64,000 nucleotides of DNA from Isoetes taiwanensis (Eukaryota > Streptophyta > Lycopodiopsida > Isoetales > Isoetaceae). Position numbers and translations under genes: made by a program. Of the stretch, positions 35,632-46,360 are shown piece by piece. The stretch is taken from NCBI GenBank assembly GCA_021234155.1, contig JAJEKV010000047.1, positions 316,544 through 380,543 of the forward strand. The letters are read 5' to 3'. Positions within the stretch are counted from its first letter, which is position 1, and the number at the start of each line of letters is the position of its first letter. The notes below the pieces were generated by a model that had not been told where the DNA came from, searched no databases, and saw only the letters and a program-made list of their open reading frames with translations.

Positions 35632-37640
35632 GTGGATCGCAAAGAAATCCTACAAAGAAGAAGATCGAACCCGGAGAATCATAGGTTCGTGGTGCATCGA
35701 TTATGGCAAAATTGCAAAGCTTCCAGATGCCCCGAGGGTCGAATTCTCAAGAACAAGGCCGAGGTGAGGGTTAGAGATTATGGGAAGATAAGTGTGGAGA
35801 GATCTCTTGACCCCGACTTCAAATTTAGCCACAACCGAGACAAAAACTCGAGGGCAAGGGCAGCAGCTAGAGCGTATGGCGATAGATGAGCAAATCGCCT
35901 CTACTTTTGATGACACGCCCCGAGCCGAAGTTTATAAACCTACAAAAGCGAGAGAAAGGAGGCCACGAAACCAGAAATGCGGTGTAGAGCGGATAAGGGA
36001 AATCAAGGAAAGGATTAGGGGCAAGCATGGCAATTTGGATGAGAAGGATTTGTTTGGTGATTTGAGCTATGAACAGCACCAGTTGGACGAAGACGATGTG
36101 AGTGCGGAGTTTGAAGTCGCAAGATACGCTGATTTTAATTCACCTCCTCCCAAAACCCCAAATTGAATAGCCCAAGTCTACAGGTGACCCCAAGGAAGCG
36201 GACTTTTGTGCAGGCCAGGAGGGATGCGATTTGATGGCTCCAAACCATATTGTGCATGAAGAATCGAGGAGGAGGAGGAGCCCGAAAAAATGTGATGAAT
36301 TGGCTCCCAGACCCGAGCAAGATAAAATGTGGTATTTGTATATTTGGACCCCACTTCTTTGAATCTCTAAAATTATATGATGAGGGATTAGAAATGAGCT
36401 TTGGCGGTTTAGATTTTCTCTGGATTATCCAATTGTGGTTCAAAGTCCTCTGGCGAAGGTGGGCGACAAATCATCCGATGTTGAATTCCACATCTCGAGG
36501 ACGAGGCACTAAAAATTCTCGACTATTCGGTGACCTCGGTATTGAAGATTCAGAGATCGATGCCGACCGCCTAGGAGCCTATTTATTGTATGTGTGTTGT
36601 CTTTGTTTTATTTCTTGCATGGTATGCTAAGTTGAGCTTTAAGGGGTTCTTGCACACTCAATTCCTCACCAAAAACTTATTTGTCATCATGTCTTCCTCC
36701 ACCCTGCCGCTTTTGGCTTTGTTTCTAAATGGCACAAAAACCTCACTGTGGTGCCTACTGACATTCGTCCAAGCTAATTCCAGGATCCCCTTTGGCAAGG
36801 CCGTGTGGAAAATCCAAAGATGCAGTTCTACTACATACCTGGTCAATGCCGTAAATTGGGTTTGGGAAGTGGATTTTTATTGCCTTTTAGTTCGGGTTTG
36901 AATTGATGGCGGCTTGTCCTATGCAAAGGGGTACTTTGGAGCCTGTTCATTTTGGTGGCTGATCCTTTGGCATGCCGTAGAAATTGAAGAAGCCTTGCCC
37001 TTGCATATTGCACCGATTCCTTTGATCCCCTCCATGCTCCAACACGGGTTCATCACTTTGTGAGTGCAAAATTTGGTAACTATTCATTCATAGCCTATCT
37101 TCTAATGCCTTGAATTGCAGGTTTTTAAGTGATGTATTTAGGAGGTGGAGGCACGAGGCATCAGCATTGCATAATGCACCAGTAATCTTGATGGAAGCTC
37201 CACAACAGCACAACAACCAGGATTGTGGCATCTATGTTATTGGTTGTGTGCAGAAATTCATCAGAGAAATCTACATGAAGGATCTGAGATGTGAGTTGTC
37301 TATGTCTTATCTTCTGCCTTTCTTGATCCAGCAAATTTATTTAGTGTCCATTTATAATCATCGTGGTACGATGGTGATCCACAGGACCGGTTTGCCAAAG
37401 AAGACATGGACAATTTGAGGACAAGCTTCAAGGTCATGCTGCAGAAGTTAAGTGACTGCCTAAAAGCAGGAAAATCAACCTTCTACTTGCCCGAGGGTAG
37501 CAACCAATTCGATCGGCCCGTGACCCGTTTGATGCTGAATGGTCCATACAGAAAAAAAACTTTTGATCCTTGTTCAACATGTAAATTTTTGGCTATGATT
37601 GTAAAATATGACAGTTCTCGAATAGTTAATTGATGTGGGA
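35632..37640 (+). CDS. ULP1-like (C48) cysteine protease gene inside the MULE
   Basis: The clearest part is an exon at about 37120-37300. It reads FLSDVFRRWRHEASA, ILMEAPQQ and NNQDCGIYVIGCVQKF, and the Cys codon of QDCG is at 37224-37226. The Q-x-DCG motif is the catalytic Cys site of ULP1/SENP-type SUMO proteases. The preceding exon (about 36920-37060) may hold the core strands (LWSLFILV, where the family has HWSL) and an Asp-containing TDSFDPLH stretch. The start and intron borders are uncertain; an AG acceptor at about 37120 is plausible. Upstream frames at 35632-36166 and 36250-36630 encode a charged N-terminal region typical of transposon-borne ULP genes. The apparent loss of the catalytic His and the frame changes suggest decay. 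Confidence 0.6.
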
Positions 37641-37739
37641 AATAGCTTTTGTTTTTCCTTATCCGGGTTTACTCTGAATCGTCAATCGCATCCCCTCAAT
37701 TCATAAAGGATGTTTGTGAGATGTTTGGGAATTTGAAAC

Positions 37740-39110
37740 ACCTGGGATCCCCAAACTTGAATAGCTTCGGGATCCCGAAGTTTGAACACCTCCGGGATCC
37801 CAGGGAGGCAAATATTAAAACAACCAATGGAAAAGACAAACACAAAAAAAAAACAATTATTGTGGTGATCCCAGACCTTAGAACCATAGAGCCTTAGAAA
37901 AAAAAAAAGGCTCGTCCGCCATCCGGGTGATCCCAGGAGGTGGGGATCACCTATGGTGATCCCCACCTCAGGGGATCACCGGATGGCGGGCGGACCGGGA
38001 ATATAAAACCATTGTACCTAATAGGCGGGGAAAAAAAAAAAAAAGTCCGTCCCGTGATCGGTTATCCCGAGGTGGGGATCACCACTAGTGATCCCGACCG
38101 GGATCACCGAATCAATGAGCGAATAAAATCGACAAGCTTAGAACCATAGAGCCTTGGGAAAAAGGCTCGCCAGCCATCTGGGTGAGGTGGGGATCACCCA
38201 TGGTATCCCCATCTCAGGGATCACCAGGATGGTGACGGAATGGAAAATAAATTGTAGAAAAAAAAAAAAAAAATGTCCGTCCCCGATGCGGTGATCCGAG
38301 GTGGGGATCACCCATGGTGATCCCCATCTCGGGATCACCAGGCATGGCGACCTCATTGTACCTAATAGGCAGGGGAAAAAAAATAAAGTCCGTCCCGCGA
38401 TGGTGATCCCGGATCCCGACCGGGGATCACGAGATCCTGACGAATAAATTCAAAAAGCTTAGAACCATAGAGCCTTAGGAAAAAAAGGCTCGTCGCCATC
38501 CTGGTGATCCCGGGAGGTGGGGATCACCCATGGTGATCCCCATCTCGGGATCACCCGGATGGCGGAGCGGAATATAACAATTGTACCCCACAGGCGGGAA
38601 AAAAAAAAATAAAGTCCGTCTGGTGATCCCGGGTGATCCAGGAGGTGGGGATCACCATGGTGATCCCCATCTCCGGGATCACCGTGATGGCGTGACGGGA
38701 ATATAACTTTCATTATACCTAATAGGCGGGGAAAAAAATAAAAGTCCGTCGCGATCGGTGATCCGGGAGGTGGGGGATCACCATGATCCCCACCTCGGGA
38801 TCAGGATGGCTGGAAAAAAAAGCTTAGAACCATAGAGCCTTAGAAAAAGGCGTCGCCATATATGGTGATCCCGAGGAGGTGGGGATCACCACCGTGATCC
38901 CATCCTCAGGGATCACCAAAGCGAGGGCGTGATTAAATTGATAACCCTAGAACCATTGTACCTTAGGTGAAAAAAATTAAAAATAATCCCTTTGCTTGGG
39001 ATGATCCGGAGGTGGGGATCACCACACGTGATCCCATGCTCCGGGATCACCAGCAGGCGGACGGGATTAAAATGATAACCTTAGAACCATGATACCTTGG
39101 GGGGAAACAT
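37740..39110. repeat. Palindrome-rich tandem array inside the MULE
   Basis: Irregular tandem units, mostly 250-370 bp. Each contains the word AGAACCATAGAGCCTTAG (near 37879, 38139, 38458 and 38826, with decayed forms near 38949 and 39079) and an A-rich run. Each also carries a near-perfect palindrome built from GGTGGGGATCACC and its complement around a CATGG-type centre. Four units also contain ATTGTACCTAATAGGCGGGG-like words (near 38013, 38354, 38580 and 38717). The GATCCCGAGG and GGGATCACC words also occur throughout the element's terminal repeats, so the array was probably built from terminal-repeat sequence. Confidence 0.85.
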
Positions 39111-39119
39111 TTACCATTA

Positions 39120-40123
39120 CATAACATTTACCATTTACCATTACCTTAGAACATTTAAACATTACATTTAGTGATATGCATTGAAAGAAATAAAAGTCAT
39201 GTTCTGATTCTAAGAGTCATTTTCAGGTCCCGAAATTTGGGAATCATGGTGCCTTGCATGAAGCCTCCATGAAGTTCCTTCCAACTCTTCCTTGCTTTCT
39301 TCACCTTATGTTTTCCAAGTTCTATAACAGGCTTCGGTAGGTGACAAGCTAGTACCACAATTCACCTCCAAGGTAAGTTGGGTAGAGTTGATATATTAGT
39401 GCTCGTGCCAACTATGTCATCCATCTTCTCAAGTCTAAAGTCGAGCTGCCTCATGAGAGAATCAGTTGCAACTAAAATGTTAGGATCTTTTTTGAGCCCT
39501 AGACATCACTCTAGTAATTATTCGCCTCCAAGGAGGCGAGTCTTATTCAAGTCCACTTGATCGCTTGTTTGCAAGGGGAGACTCTTCCCCTAGGCGCACT
39601 ATCTCAAGCACCTCCGATCCCGGTCTCCACAACTCTCTTTGCACGGCCAGATTGCTTCAGGTGGTCCATGCCCCACCTATTGTCCCATATTGGGAACCCA
39701 ACACTGTGAAGAGATCTTGATCCTTGTAATTGCCAAGCATTTGCATAACTTTCACTGATGCTTACATAGATTACCCCTTGGCTCCCCAAGGGCAATCACA
39801 ACATGCCCAATTCTTGTGTGCTCCAAAGAACAAAGTACAGACCTCCGCCCAAGAGTGCGCTTCGGTTTGCACTTCAGCCTCGCCCTCCCTCGGTTGGTAA
39901 TTGTGACTTGTTAATCGGCAATTCTCCGGCCTCTAATTAAAGACTCTACTATTTGTTCCTGTGAGGTGTTCACTACAAATCCATGTTCCTTCATAGACCT
40001 AGAACATAGCTATATATCAACCATTTGCAAGGTAAATTTGCAAGGTAAATAGTGATATGTAAATGTTACCTCATATAAGCCATGTGTGTCTCCACATTGT
40101 TAGTGAGAATGTAGAGCAACCGG
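39120..40123. other. Unassigned interior of the MULE
   Basis: Starts with a low-complexity run of CATTTACCATTA words (39110-39170). No further coding motif is recognised. It could include the 3' untranslated region of the minus-strand transposase gene. Confidence 0.4.
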
Positions 40124-41703
40124 TCAATTCTCCACGCCCGAGTGCGCGTTTAGCATATGCCTAGGGCAACTTAAGGCAGCATGCCATGCCTCTATGGCGA
40201 GCATTGGTCTCTTGATTGGAGTGCATGTACATTCTTGTAGCCAATACCCATTCCTGGATGTTCTTAGTCCCTCCTTACTCATGTAGGCCGACAATTTAGG
40301 GTATTGAGGATACTTCCTCACCAACTCTTCCAATCTCTTGATAGCCTCTTTCCTAATGACTTCCCTGTACTCATGACCATACTCATTGTCCCCCACAGGG
40401 ACCCTACGTCTTGTACATTATATTCCTAGCTCCTTGAACATTTCATTTCTATGCACCTTACTCCTTACATTTTTGCTTAGCCACTTAATCCAGGGCTCTT
40501 CTCACATGCCAAATGCATATTTGCACGTGCACGTTTGGGAAAAACCTACAAGTGTTAGTGTTAGAAAGTATGCAAGAAAGTATAACTTGGGGAAAATTGC
40601 CGGGCATCACTTACATTTTTACCGCTTTGATTTCAACATCATCAGCATCGTCAGTTATGATGCAAGAAGGGTGCCAGTCCGGATCATCCTGGCATAATGA
40701 ATCCTTTAGTGCTTTCAACCACTTAGTTATAGCCCTACTTTTTTGAGAATTGGTTATGACATATGCCAATGGCATGCCATTGCAATGGTCATCGAAGGCA
40801 ATGAGTGTAAAAAGATAGTACCTGCATAATTGAAACCAATAGCTCGTCATTGCATCTTGAATTTTAAACCAATAGATGTCATTGCATGATTGAACCTAAC
40901 CGCTATAGCCATTTTAAATGGACTATGGAAAAGATCTAGAATGGAAATGAACTCTTAGAGTGTACCTCTTGTCATTAGTTTTGAAGGTTGCATCCATGCA
41001 AATGGCCCTATTCTTTCCAAATTTCAGCATTGCCTCTCTTTGGATTGGAGTCATCACTCCCAATTGAAGCGTGTCACCATGTTCATACAAGAACACCGGA
41101 CTCTAGATGTTGTTGCACCCACATGTTGATGCTAGTGGGAAGGTCTTCATGTAGCTTCCAAGTGTTTCTAACACTCTTCTCAATGTTGTAAACATCGAAT
41201 CTTCACATGTCATCCCTACACAAACTATCCTTGCCATGCACATCTACTTTAAATCTCCACCTCTCCTGGGTGCATGTTCTTAACACTTAGGTGGGGTGTG
41301 CCAATGCGAGCTTTTCTCTAACCCATTCCCTCAATTCTGTGAGATCCACGGTGCTAGCTTGAATCGATACCTTTCACGCCAACAAATTTACCATGGCAAG
41401 GCTCACCTTGGAGATTTCTATGCTCAAACCCATAATAAGTAACTTGAGAGCATTTCGGGAGAAGGTAGAGTTGCCTAATGGTAAAATGGCATTGGCAGCC
41501 CTACGCACACTCTCACCCCTCTCAACTCTTTTTCTGCGTGTGCGGTTGGCGTGGTCCATCAGCAACCACGTGAGTGTTCAAAGTCTTGTCACGGGGACCA
41601 TATGTGCACCAGATACCTATTTTGAGTGTTCAAAATTAGTGCATGAAAGTAGTGCATGTACATCTAAGAATTAAATATACTTACGCTACAATGTTTTATA
41701 CTA

Positions 41704-41747
<44 letters not shown>

Positions 41748-42017
41748 GTAAATTAGAGGATAGGGTTTTTTAAATACATACCTTTTCATAGTCAAATAAG
41801 AATCCCTGGTTGGCCTCTTTAGCACCCTCTCGGGATTGGAACTCCTTAAGTAGAAGCCGCGCGATGCCACACAATTTCTTTGCTCCAAGAATGAAGTCTT
41901 CAACCCGGTTTGTTGGGAGGTACTTGGTCCACACAAGCATTTCTCCACCTCCCCATCTGAAGGAACTTGGTGCTCTTCCGAAACCAAGGTAGGTTCTTTG
42001 TGGTCGAAAAATGCCAT
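40124..42017 (-). CDS. MULE (Mutator-like) transposase, several exons, frame-broken
   Basis: This is the enzyme expected to cut and move the surrounding element. In minus-strand order: an exon from about 42017 with WTKYLPTNRVEDF and ending GFLFDYEK at a GTATGT donor (about 41789). Next is an exon from about 41630 with CTYGPRDK and a cysteine-containing RGCQCHF/GEPCHG stretch. Then comes a segment reading VYNIEKSVRNTWKL, LGVMTPIQREAML and CMDATFKTNDKR (Asp codon near 40990). The next exon (from about 40827) has YYLFTLIAFDD and CIITDDADD (40654-40637). Then FPNVHVQICIWHVRRA (about 40540-40494), and finally a C-terminal frame at 40396-40124 (KYPQYPKLSAYM). The order DATF, TDDAD, FP..W/H matches MULE transposases. 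At least three frameshifts are needed, near 41950, 41100 and 40490. The start at 42017 (MAFFDHKEP) is a guess. Confidence 0.85.
41707..41747. repeat. (CAA)n microsatellite
   Basis: About 13 uninterrupted CAA units. It lies in what should be the first intron of the transposase gene; read through on the minus strand it would give a cysteine run. Confidence 0.95.
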
Positions 42018-42349
42018 TAGGGGTGACTCCACATGTATTTCAAAGACGTTGGGAATGGGGAAGAAAGGGAACTCGGATATATGTTTTTTACCTCCTAAAA
42101 TTAATCTTAAGCAGATAAATACGTTTTTATCTTCTCCTCCGACCCCAAACCTCCATAGCTGCAAGGGGCCGCTTTTCAACATCCGTCTGTCAGGCATATG
42201 CAGCAGCGCAGAAAAATTCTGGAAGACAAATGTGCGATCCAGGAGGTGGTTTCTCACGCCCCGTGTCCAGATCAGGATGGTTGGTCCCGTGCATGGGCTG
42301 ACATGTTCCCAAAACCGGCGATCATTCCATCGCCCGCTGGCCACCGTCG

Positions 42350-42700
42350 ATTTTCATGCAAATCGTACGCGGGGGATCCCGAGAAAGGAATCACGACCGA
42401 AATGGTGATCCCCGAGGCAGGGGATAACGAGGCGGATATCGGATCGCCGATATCCGCCCTACCGGCGGGTGATCCCGAGGCAGGATAACGCGCCGATATC
42501 GGTCCGCCGATATCGCCGCGGGTGATCCCGAGGAAGGAATCACGTCCGGCGCAGCCTGGGTGATCCCGAGGTCGGGATTTCACGTCTCATGCCGCCTCGA
42601 AGTCGGGTTATGGTGACTTTATGTCGATCAGTGGCGATATCGGTGGCCGAGCATCGCCAACACGCCGATGGCTTTATCCTCGAGGAGGATCACCGCCGCA
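42350..42700. other. G+C-rich subterminal sequence of the MULE
   Basis: Repeated words of the type GATCCCGAGGCAGGGATAACG and GATATCGG. They resemble the terminal repeat but show no clear one-to-one match on the left side. They are subterminal repeats inside the right end. Confidence 0.5.
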
Positions 42701-43224
42701 GATTCTGCGATCCCGAGGAAGTAATCACGCTCGGGTAATTTGGCCATCCCCGAGGAGGGATTCACCACGGCTGATATTCCGGGGCGCCGTTATCGCCGAG
42801 TCCTTTCCCGATCCCGAGGCCTGATTTCCACTCGTCCTTCATGCCTCGAAGTCGCCATGGTGGTGATCCCTACCGGATCGTGGCGATATTCCGTGGTCGT
42901 ATATCGCCACGCCATGGCTTATCCCGTGAGGAGGGGATCACACCCACTACTGAGCCACGGGCGCTTCGAGGCTTGGTGATCCCGAGGGCGGATCAGCGCT
43001 GATGATTCCGGAAATGATCGGCGTTGGTGATACCGAGGCGGGGAACACCACCGGACGCCAGGATGTGTCGCGTGGGCGGACACGCCCGATTTACCTCTGT
43101 GACCCCTCACGGTGTCAAGACTGGCCTAAAGGGGGTCCCAAACGGATTGCCGGAAGCTTTGGCGCGTGATACCGGAGGATCGTTTTTAGGGATCCCCGAA
43201 ACCAGGGTAAGACTATCCTGAGCC
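42690..43224 (-). repeat. Right terminal inverted repeat of the MULE
   Basis: Reverse complement partner of 34141-34700. It ends GGTAAGACTATCCTGAGCC, followed directly by the target-site duplication CAATTCATT. Confidence 0.85.
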
Positions 43225-43233
43225 CAATTCATT

Positions 43234-43785
43234 GTCTTATGCCATAAAAAAATCCAAAGGTCATCTACAGTACTTAAAGTGCTTGTCATTTTTCCAAGTC
43301 CCAAAAATTCAAAAAGGACAATGAAAACATTTAGATTTTCAAGATTTGTACATGGTATGCCATTAAGAACCCATAATAATGAAGTTCAACCCAACAATTT
43401 GATGATTACCACCAAGGGAAAATTCAAGGGAAAATTGCCAACAAGGTTTCCATAAATTCCACATTAAGCACCCAACTTGCACCAAGAGCACCATAGGCAT
43501 TTTTACATGCTTTACAACAAAATAAGTCGATTGTCATCATATTTTCCAAGCTGTAAATTAAAGAAGAAAAAAAGAACCAAAGAGAATATCCCCTCCTCCT
43601 CCTCCTCCTCCTCCTACATGTTCTTGCCAAGACTACAGTCACAGTTATGCAAAAAATTACATTAAACGAACCTTGTTCAAGGCAAGATCACTTATCTCAA
43701 TATGCGCCCTGGTTTTTTAGGCCAGACCACATCATGCACTCTCCAAACCAAAGCCCATATAACTTGTCAAATAATCGTACATCTA
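43234..43785. other. Unassigned stretch with a (CTC)n microsatellite
   Basis: About eight CTC units at 43591-43615. No gene is recognised. Confidence 0.5.
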
Positions 43786-43975
43786 TAAACTTGAATAATC
43801 TTATATCTTGTCATATAATTTTATATCTTTAAACTTGAATAATCTTATATCTTGTCATATAATGTTATATCTTTAAACTTGAATAATCTTACATCTTGTC
43901 ATATAATGTTACGTCTTGTCATATAATCTTACATCTATAAACTTAAATCTTATATCTTACATCTATGAAGTTTTG
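43786..43975. repeat. A+T-rich tandem repeat, unit about 45-55 bp
   Basis: Units combine AAACTTGAATAATCTTATATC, TTGTCATATAAT and TTATATCTTT-like words, repeated about four times with drift. Non-coding. Confidence 0.8.
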
Positions 43976-44565
43976 AATTTGAAAGTATAAAGTGTAAAGT
44001 AAACTTTGAATTTTGATATAAGATATTCCATCCTCTTCCACGTTAATGCCAACTCTAACAACAAAATGGAGACCATTAGAGGAGAGAACCCGTACCTGCA
44101 GCCAACCAATATACAATTAGCATGATAATAGTAAATGTGCAAGGGCCAAAAGGTACATTGGGTCTCTCAATTTATCACTGATCATCAATTGTATCCTTTT
44201 GCCATGAGATGACGTTAGCTAGACAGAAAAATGGAATAACATTTTATAAATAACCATGTAGAATTTGTGTAACATATTTAAAGTTGAATCTTTTTCCATA
44301 TATCATTCTATTACCATGTCTTTCATGCTATAGAAATTCAAATTTTAAACTCAATTCCTTATTGCTTCACATAAGATCCTAAATTTATTTCCTTATTGCT
44401 TCCCATCACAAAATTATAGCAGCGTAGAGGTTACACTGTAAGCGTCAAATTGGAATAAACAAGTAAGCATAAGTTATGTTGAAAAGTTTAAAATATCTTT
44501 AAGACAGAAAAGACATCCTTTCTGTTGTAGACCACTTTCAAGTATGAGACTATTAGAGATGTGCT
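43976..44565. other. Unassigned A+T-rich stretch
   Basis: No coding motif seen. Confidence 0.5.
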
Positions 44566-45360
44566 TTCATGGGAATGTTGGACTCTTTTCGCTTGGTGTT
44601 CGGCCCATTTGTTAGGCTGCTCTCCTTCCATTTATTTTCTTCATATGCATCCATTACTTCTTGGTCTCAACGTCTTACCTCGCTTGTGCATACCAAAATC
44701 CATGCCTGGTTGAATTGGTTTGATATCTTGAACTCTGCTTACCTTTGGGAATCTGTTTCTCCGTATAGTAGTTCTTTATGTTATGATGCTAGTGGTTGGG
44801 TCTGGTTGCTTCAACTTTTCTGGCCTTCTATCCACTTCTAGTGAATTAGCATCCCCTACAGCTGGGGAACTTGAAGCCCTCCTTATCTTTCTTAACCAGC
44901 ATGGGCCCTCTTTGAGGTCTTCTCGAGTTATGGCCTTTGGGGATACGCTTAATGCTTTCTATATCCTTAACAAGGGCGGATCCCCCATCTTGGATCTGCA
45001 TTTTCTCTGCTTGCGCATTTATACTTTATGCCATTATAAAATTTCCCTCAAGCCTGCTTGGATTCCTAGAAGTCGAAACCAATGGGCTGATTATCTGTCT
45101 AAGTTACATGATTTTGATGACTATAGTGTTTCTTAGACCGCTTTTCGCATCATTGATGAAGCCTGGGGTCCTCATGATGTTGACCGTTTTGCTAACCTCT
45201 CCAATCACCAGCTTTTCAACTTTAATTGTTGGCACCCTATTCCTGATTGGCCTTTACCCCCTGATGCCTTTTCTCATTCTTGGACTGGTTTCAATAATTA
45301 TTGTTTTCCTCCCACGTCCTTGGTCAGATCTCATCGCTACAAATGACATATGTCTTCATA
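44566..45360 (+). mobile_element. DIRS-like retrotransposon fragment (RNase H and downstream region)
   Basis: One frame ends near 44800 with a YDASG motif, the first Asp region of an RNase H. A second frame (44783-45136) continues with SPTAGELEALLIFL, VMAFGDTLNAFYILNKGG and, at 45087-45125, ADYLSKLHDFDDY. The same frame goes on past a TAG at 45134-45136 with DVDRFANLSN, NCWHPIP and SHSWTGFNNYCFPP, to a TGA near 45345. This order (TDAS, E, D-N, W.P...N..ADYLS, DRFA, DAF..W) is that of DIRS-type tyrosine-recombinase retroelements. The TAG sits where the family often has Trp, so one substitution could explain it. The reverse transcriptase core and the recombinase were not found. Confidence 0.7.
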
Positions 45361-45835
45361 AGCTGTAGTAGTTAATCAATTTAATTGCTGACCACTTGCA
45401 TTGGACTGTTTGTGAATCACCGACCATGGAAACATATGACAAATATTATGTAACTCATGATTCTTTGTGTTGAGATCCAGTACATTGGTAATGATGCACA
45501 AAGATTTTATGTGTGGGCATACCTTGTTTTGGAAGCTCCCAATAACTGCTACACTATGATCTGCAATACAGACTAGATTTCTGTTGCGGAGTCCACCGAT
45601 TGCTCTTTCTTTCTCCAGATCTGTTACCTTTGTCTCTATGCCTATGTCAGCAAATGCCTTGAACTTGTATTTTGTGCCAAACACCTACTCCTTGCTTCAT
45701 CTTTTTACGAACGGTTGGGATTAGCAGGCCCATTCATGGGCATACATGGATGGAGGTATGTATGAAACCTCACATCATAAAAACCTTATATATATTATGA
45801 TATGATATAGAAATTTCAAATTAATATGAAAAAAA
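45361..45835. other. Unassigned stretch
   Basis: A minus-strand frame of 102 codons (45684-45376) is not recognised. Nothing else is supported. Confidence 0.35.
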
Positions 45836-46290
45836 TGATATGAACCACTATTGGTTTTGCAAAACTAATATATGCATAAAACACATATTCTAAACTATTG
45901 TGCGGTTGTAGAATTTATGTAATTAAGTATAATATAAACTAGCAATGATTTTGCTAAACCAATGTACACTTAAAAACAATCTTACAAACTGATGATGATT
46001 TTTTGAAACTAGTGTGAAATTTAGAATTAGTACAAAAAATATGATATGAATCATTATTGGTTTTGCAAAATCAATATATGCATAAAACACATCTTACAAA
46101 CTATTGATGATTTAAAAAAACTATTGTATGATTGTCGAATTCATGTAATTAAACATGATATGAACTAGCAATGTTTTTGCTAAATCAATATACAACAATC
46201 TTACAAACTAATGATGATTTCTAGAAACTAGTGTGAAATTTCAAATCAGTACAAAAAATATGATATGAACCACTATTTGTTTTGCATAAC
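45836..46290. repeat. Tandem repeat, unit about 205-219 bp, 2.2 copies
   Basis: The landmark ATGATATGAA recurs at 45836, 46041 and 46260. Shared internal words include GGTTTTGCAAAA, ATATATGCATAAAACACAT, ACTAGCAATG and GAAACTAGTGTGAAATTT. It is A+T-rich, non-coding and diverged. Confidence 0.85.
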
Positions 46291-46360
46291 CATGAAGGAC
46301 ACATGGTTTTTTTTTTACATTATGGATTGTTGTATAAAAAAAACATATACATACTGGTTT

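Larger units (their letters stand above)
34132..43233. mobile_element. Mutator-like element (MULE) carrying transposase and ULP1-like protease, with 9-bp target-site duplications
   Basis: The element proper is 34141-43224 (9,084 bp). It is flanked by the perfect 9-bp direct repeat CAATTCATT (34132-34140 and 43225-43233), the duplication size expected of Mutator-type transposition. Its ends start with the same 19 bases (GGCTCAGGATAGTCTTACC, inverted on the right). Similarity continues inward as long terminal inverted repeats. Inside are a ULP1-like cysteine protease gene on the plus strand (about 35.6-37.6 kb), a palindrome-rich tandem array (37.7-39.1 kb) and a MULE transposase gene on the minus strand (40.1-42.0 kb). 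MULEs carrying ULP-like (C48) peptidase genes, such as the Kaonashi group, are known in angiosperms. The two genes converge on the array. Both genes show frame breaks, so present autonomy is doubtful. Confidence 0.92.

Noticed and set aside
37740-39110. CRISPR-like array
   Set aside because: The units are long, palindromic and irregular with decaying spacers that are themselves repeats. The host is a eukaryote and no cas genes exist. It is a transposon-internal tandem repeat.
41664-42344. 226-codon minus-strand frame taken as one protein with a poly-cysteine tail
   Set aside because: The Cys run is the (CAA)n microsatellite read through an intron. The true transposase exon uses another frame (WTKYLPTNRVEDF) ending at a GTATGT donor, and the first part lies in the terminal-repeat region.
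44569-44841. Separate membrane protein (90 codons, hydrophobic)
   Set aside because: It runs into the DIRS RNase H with a frameshift near YDASG and is better explained as the upstream part of that element.
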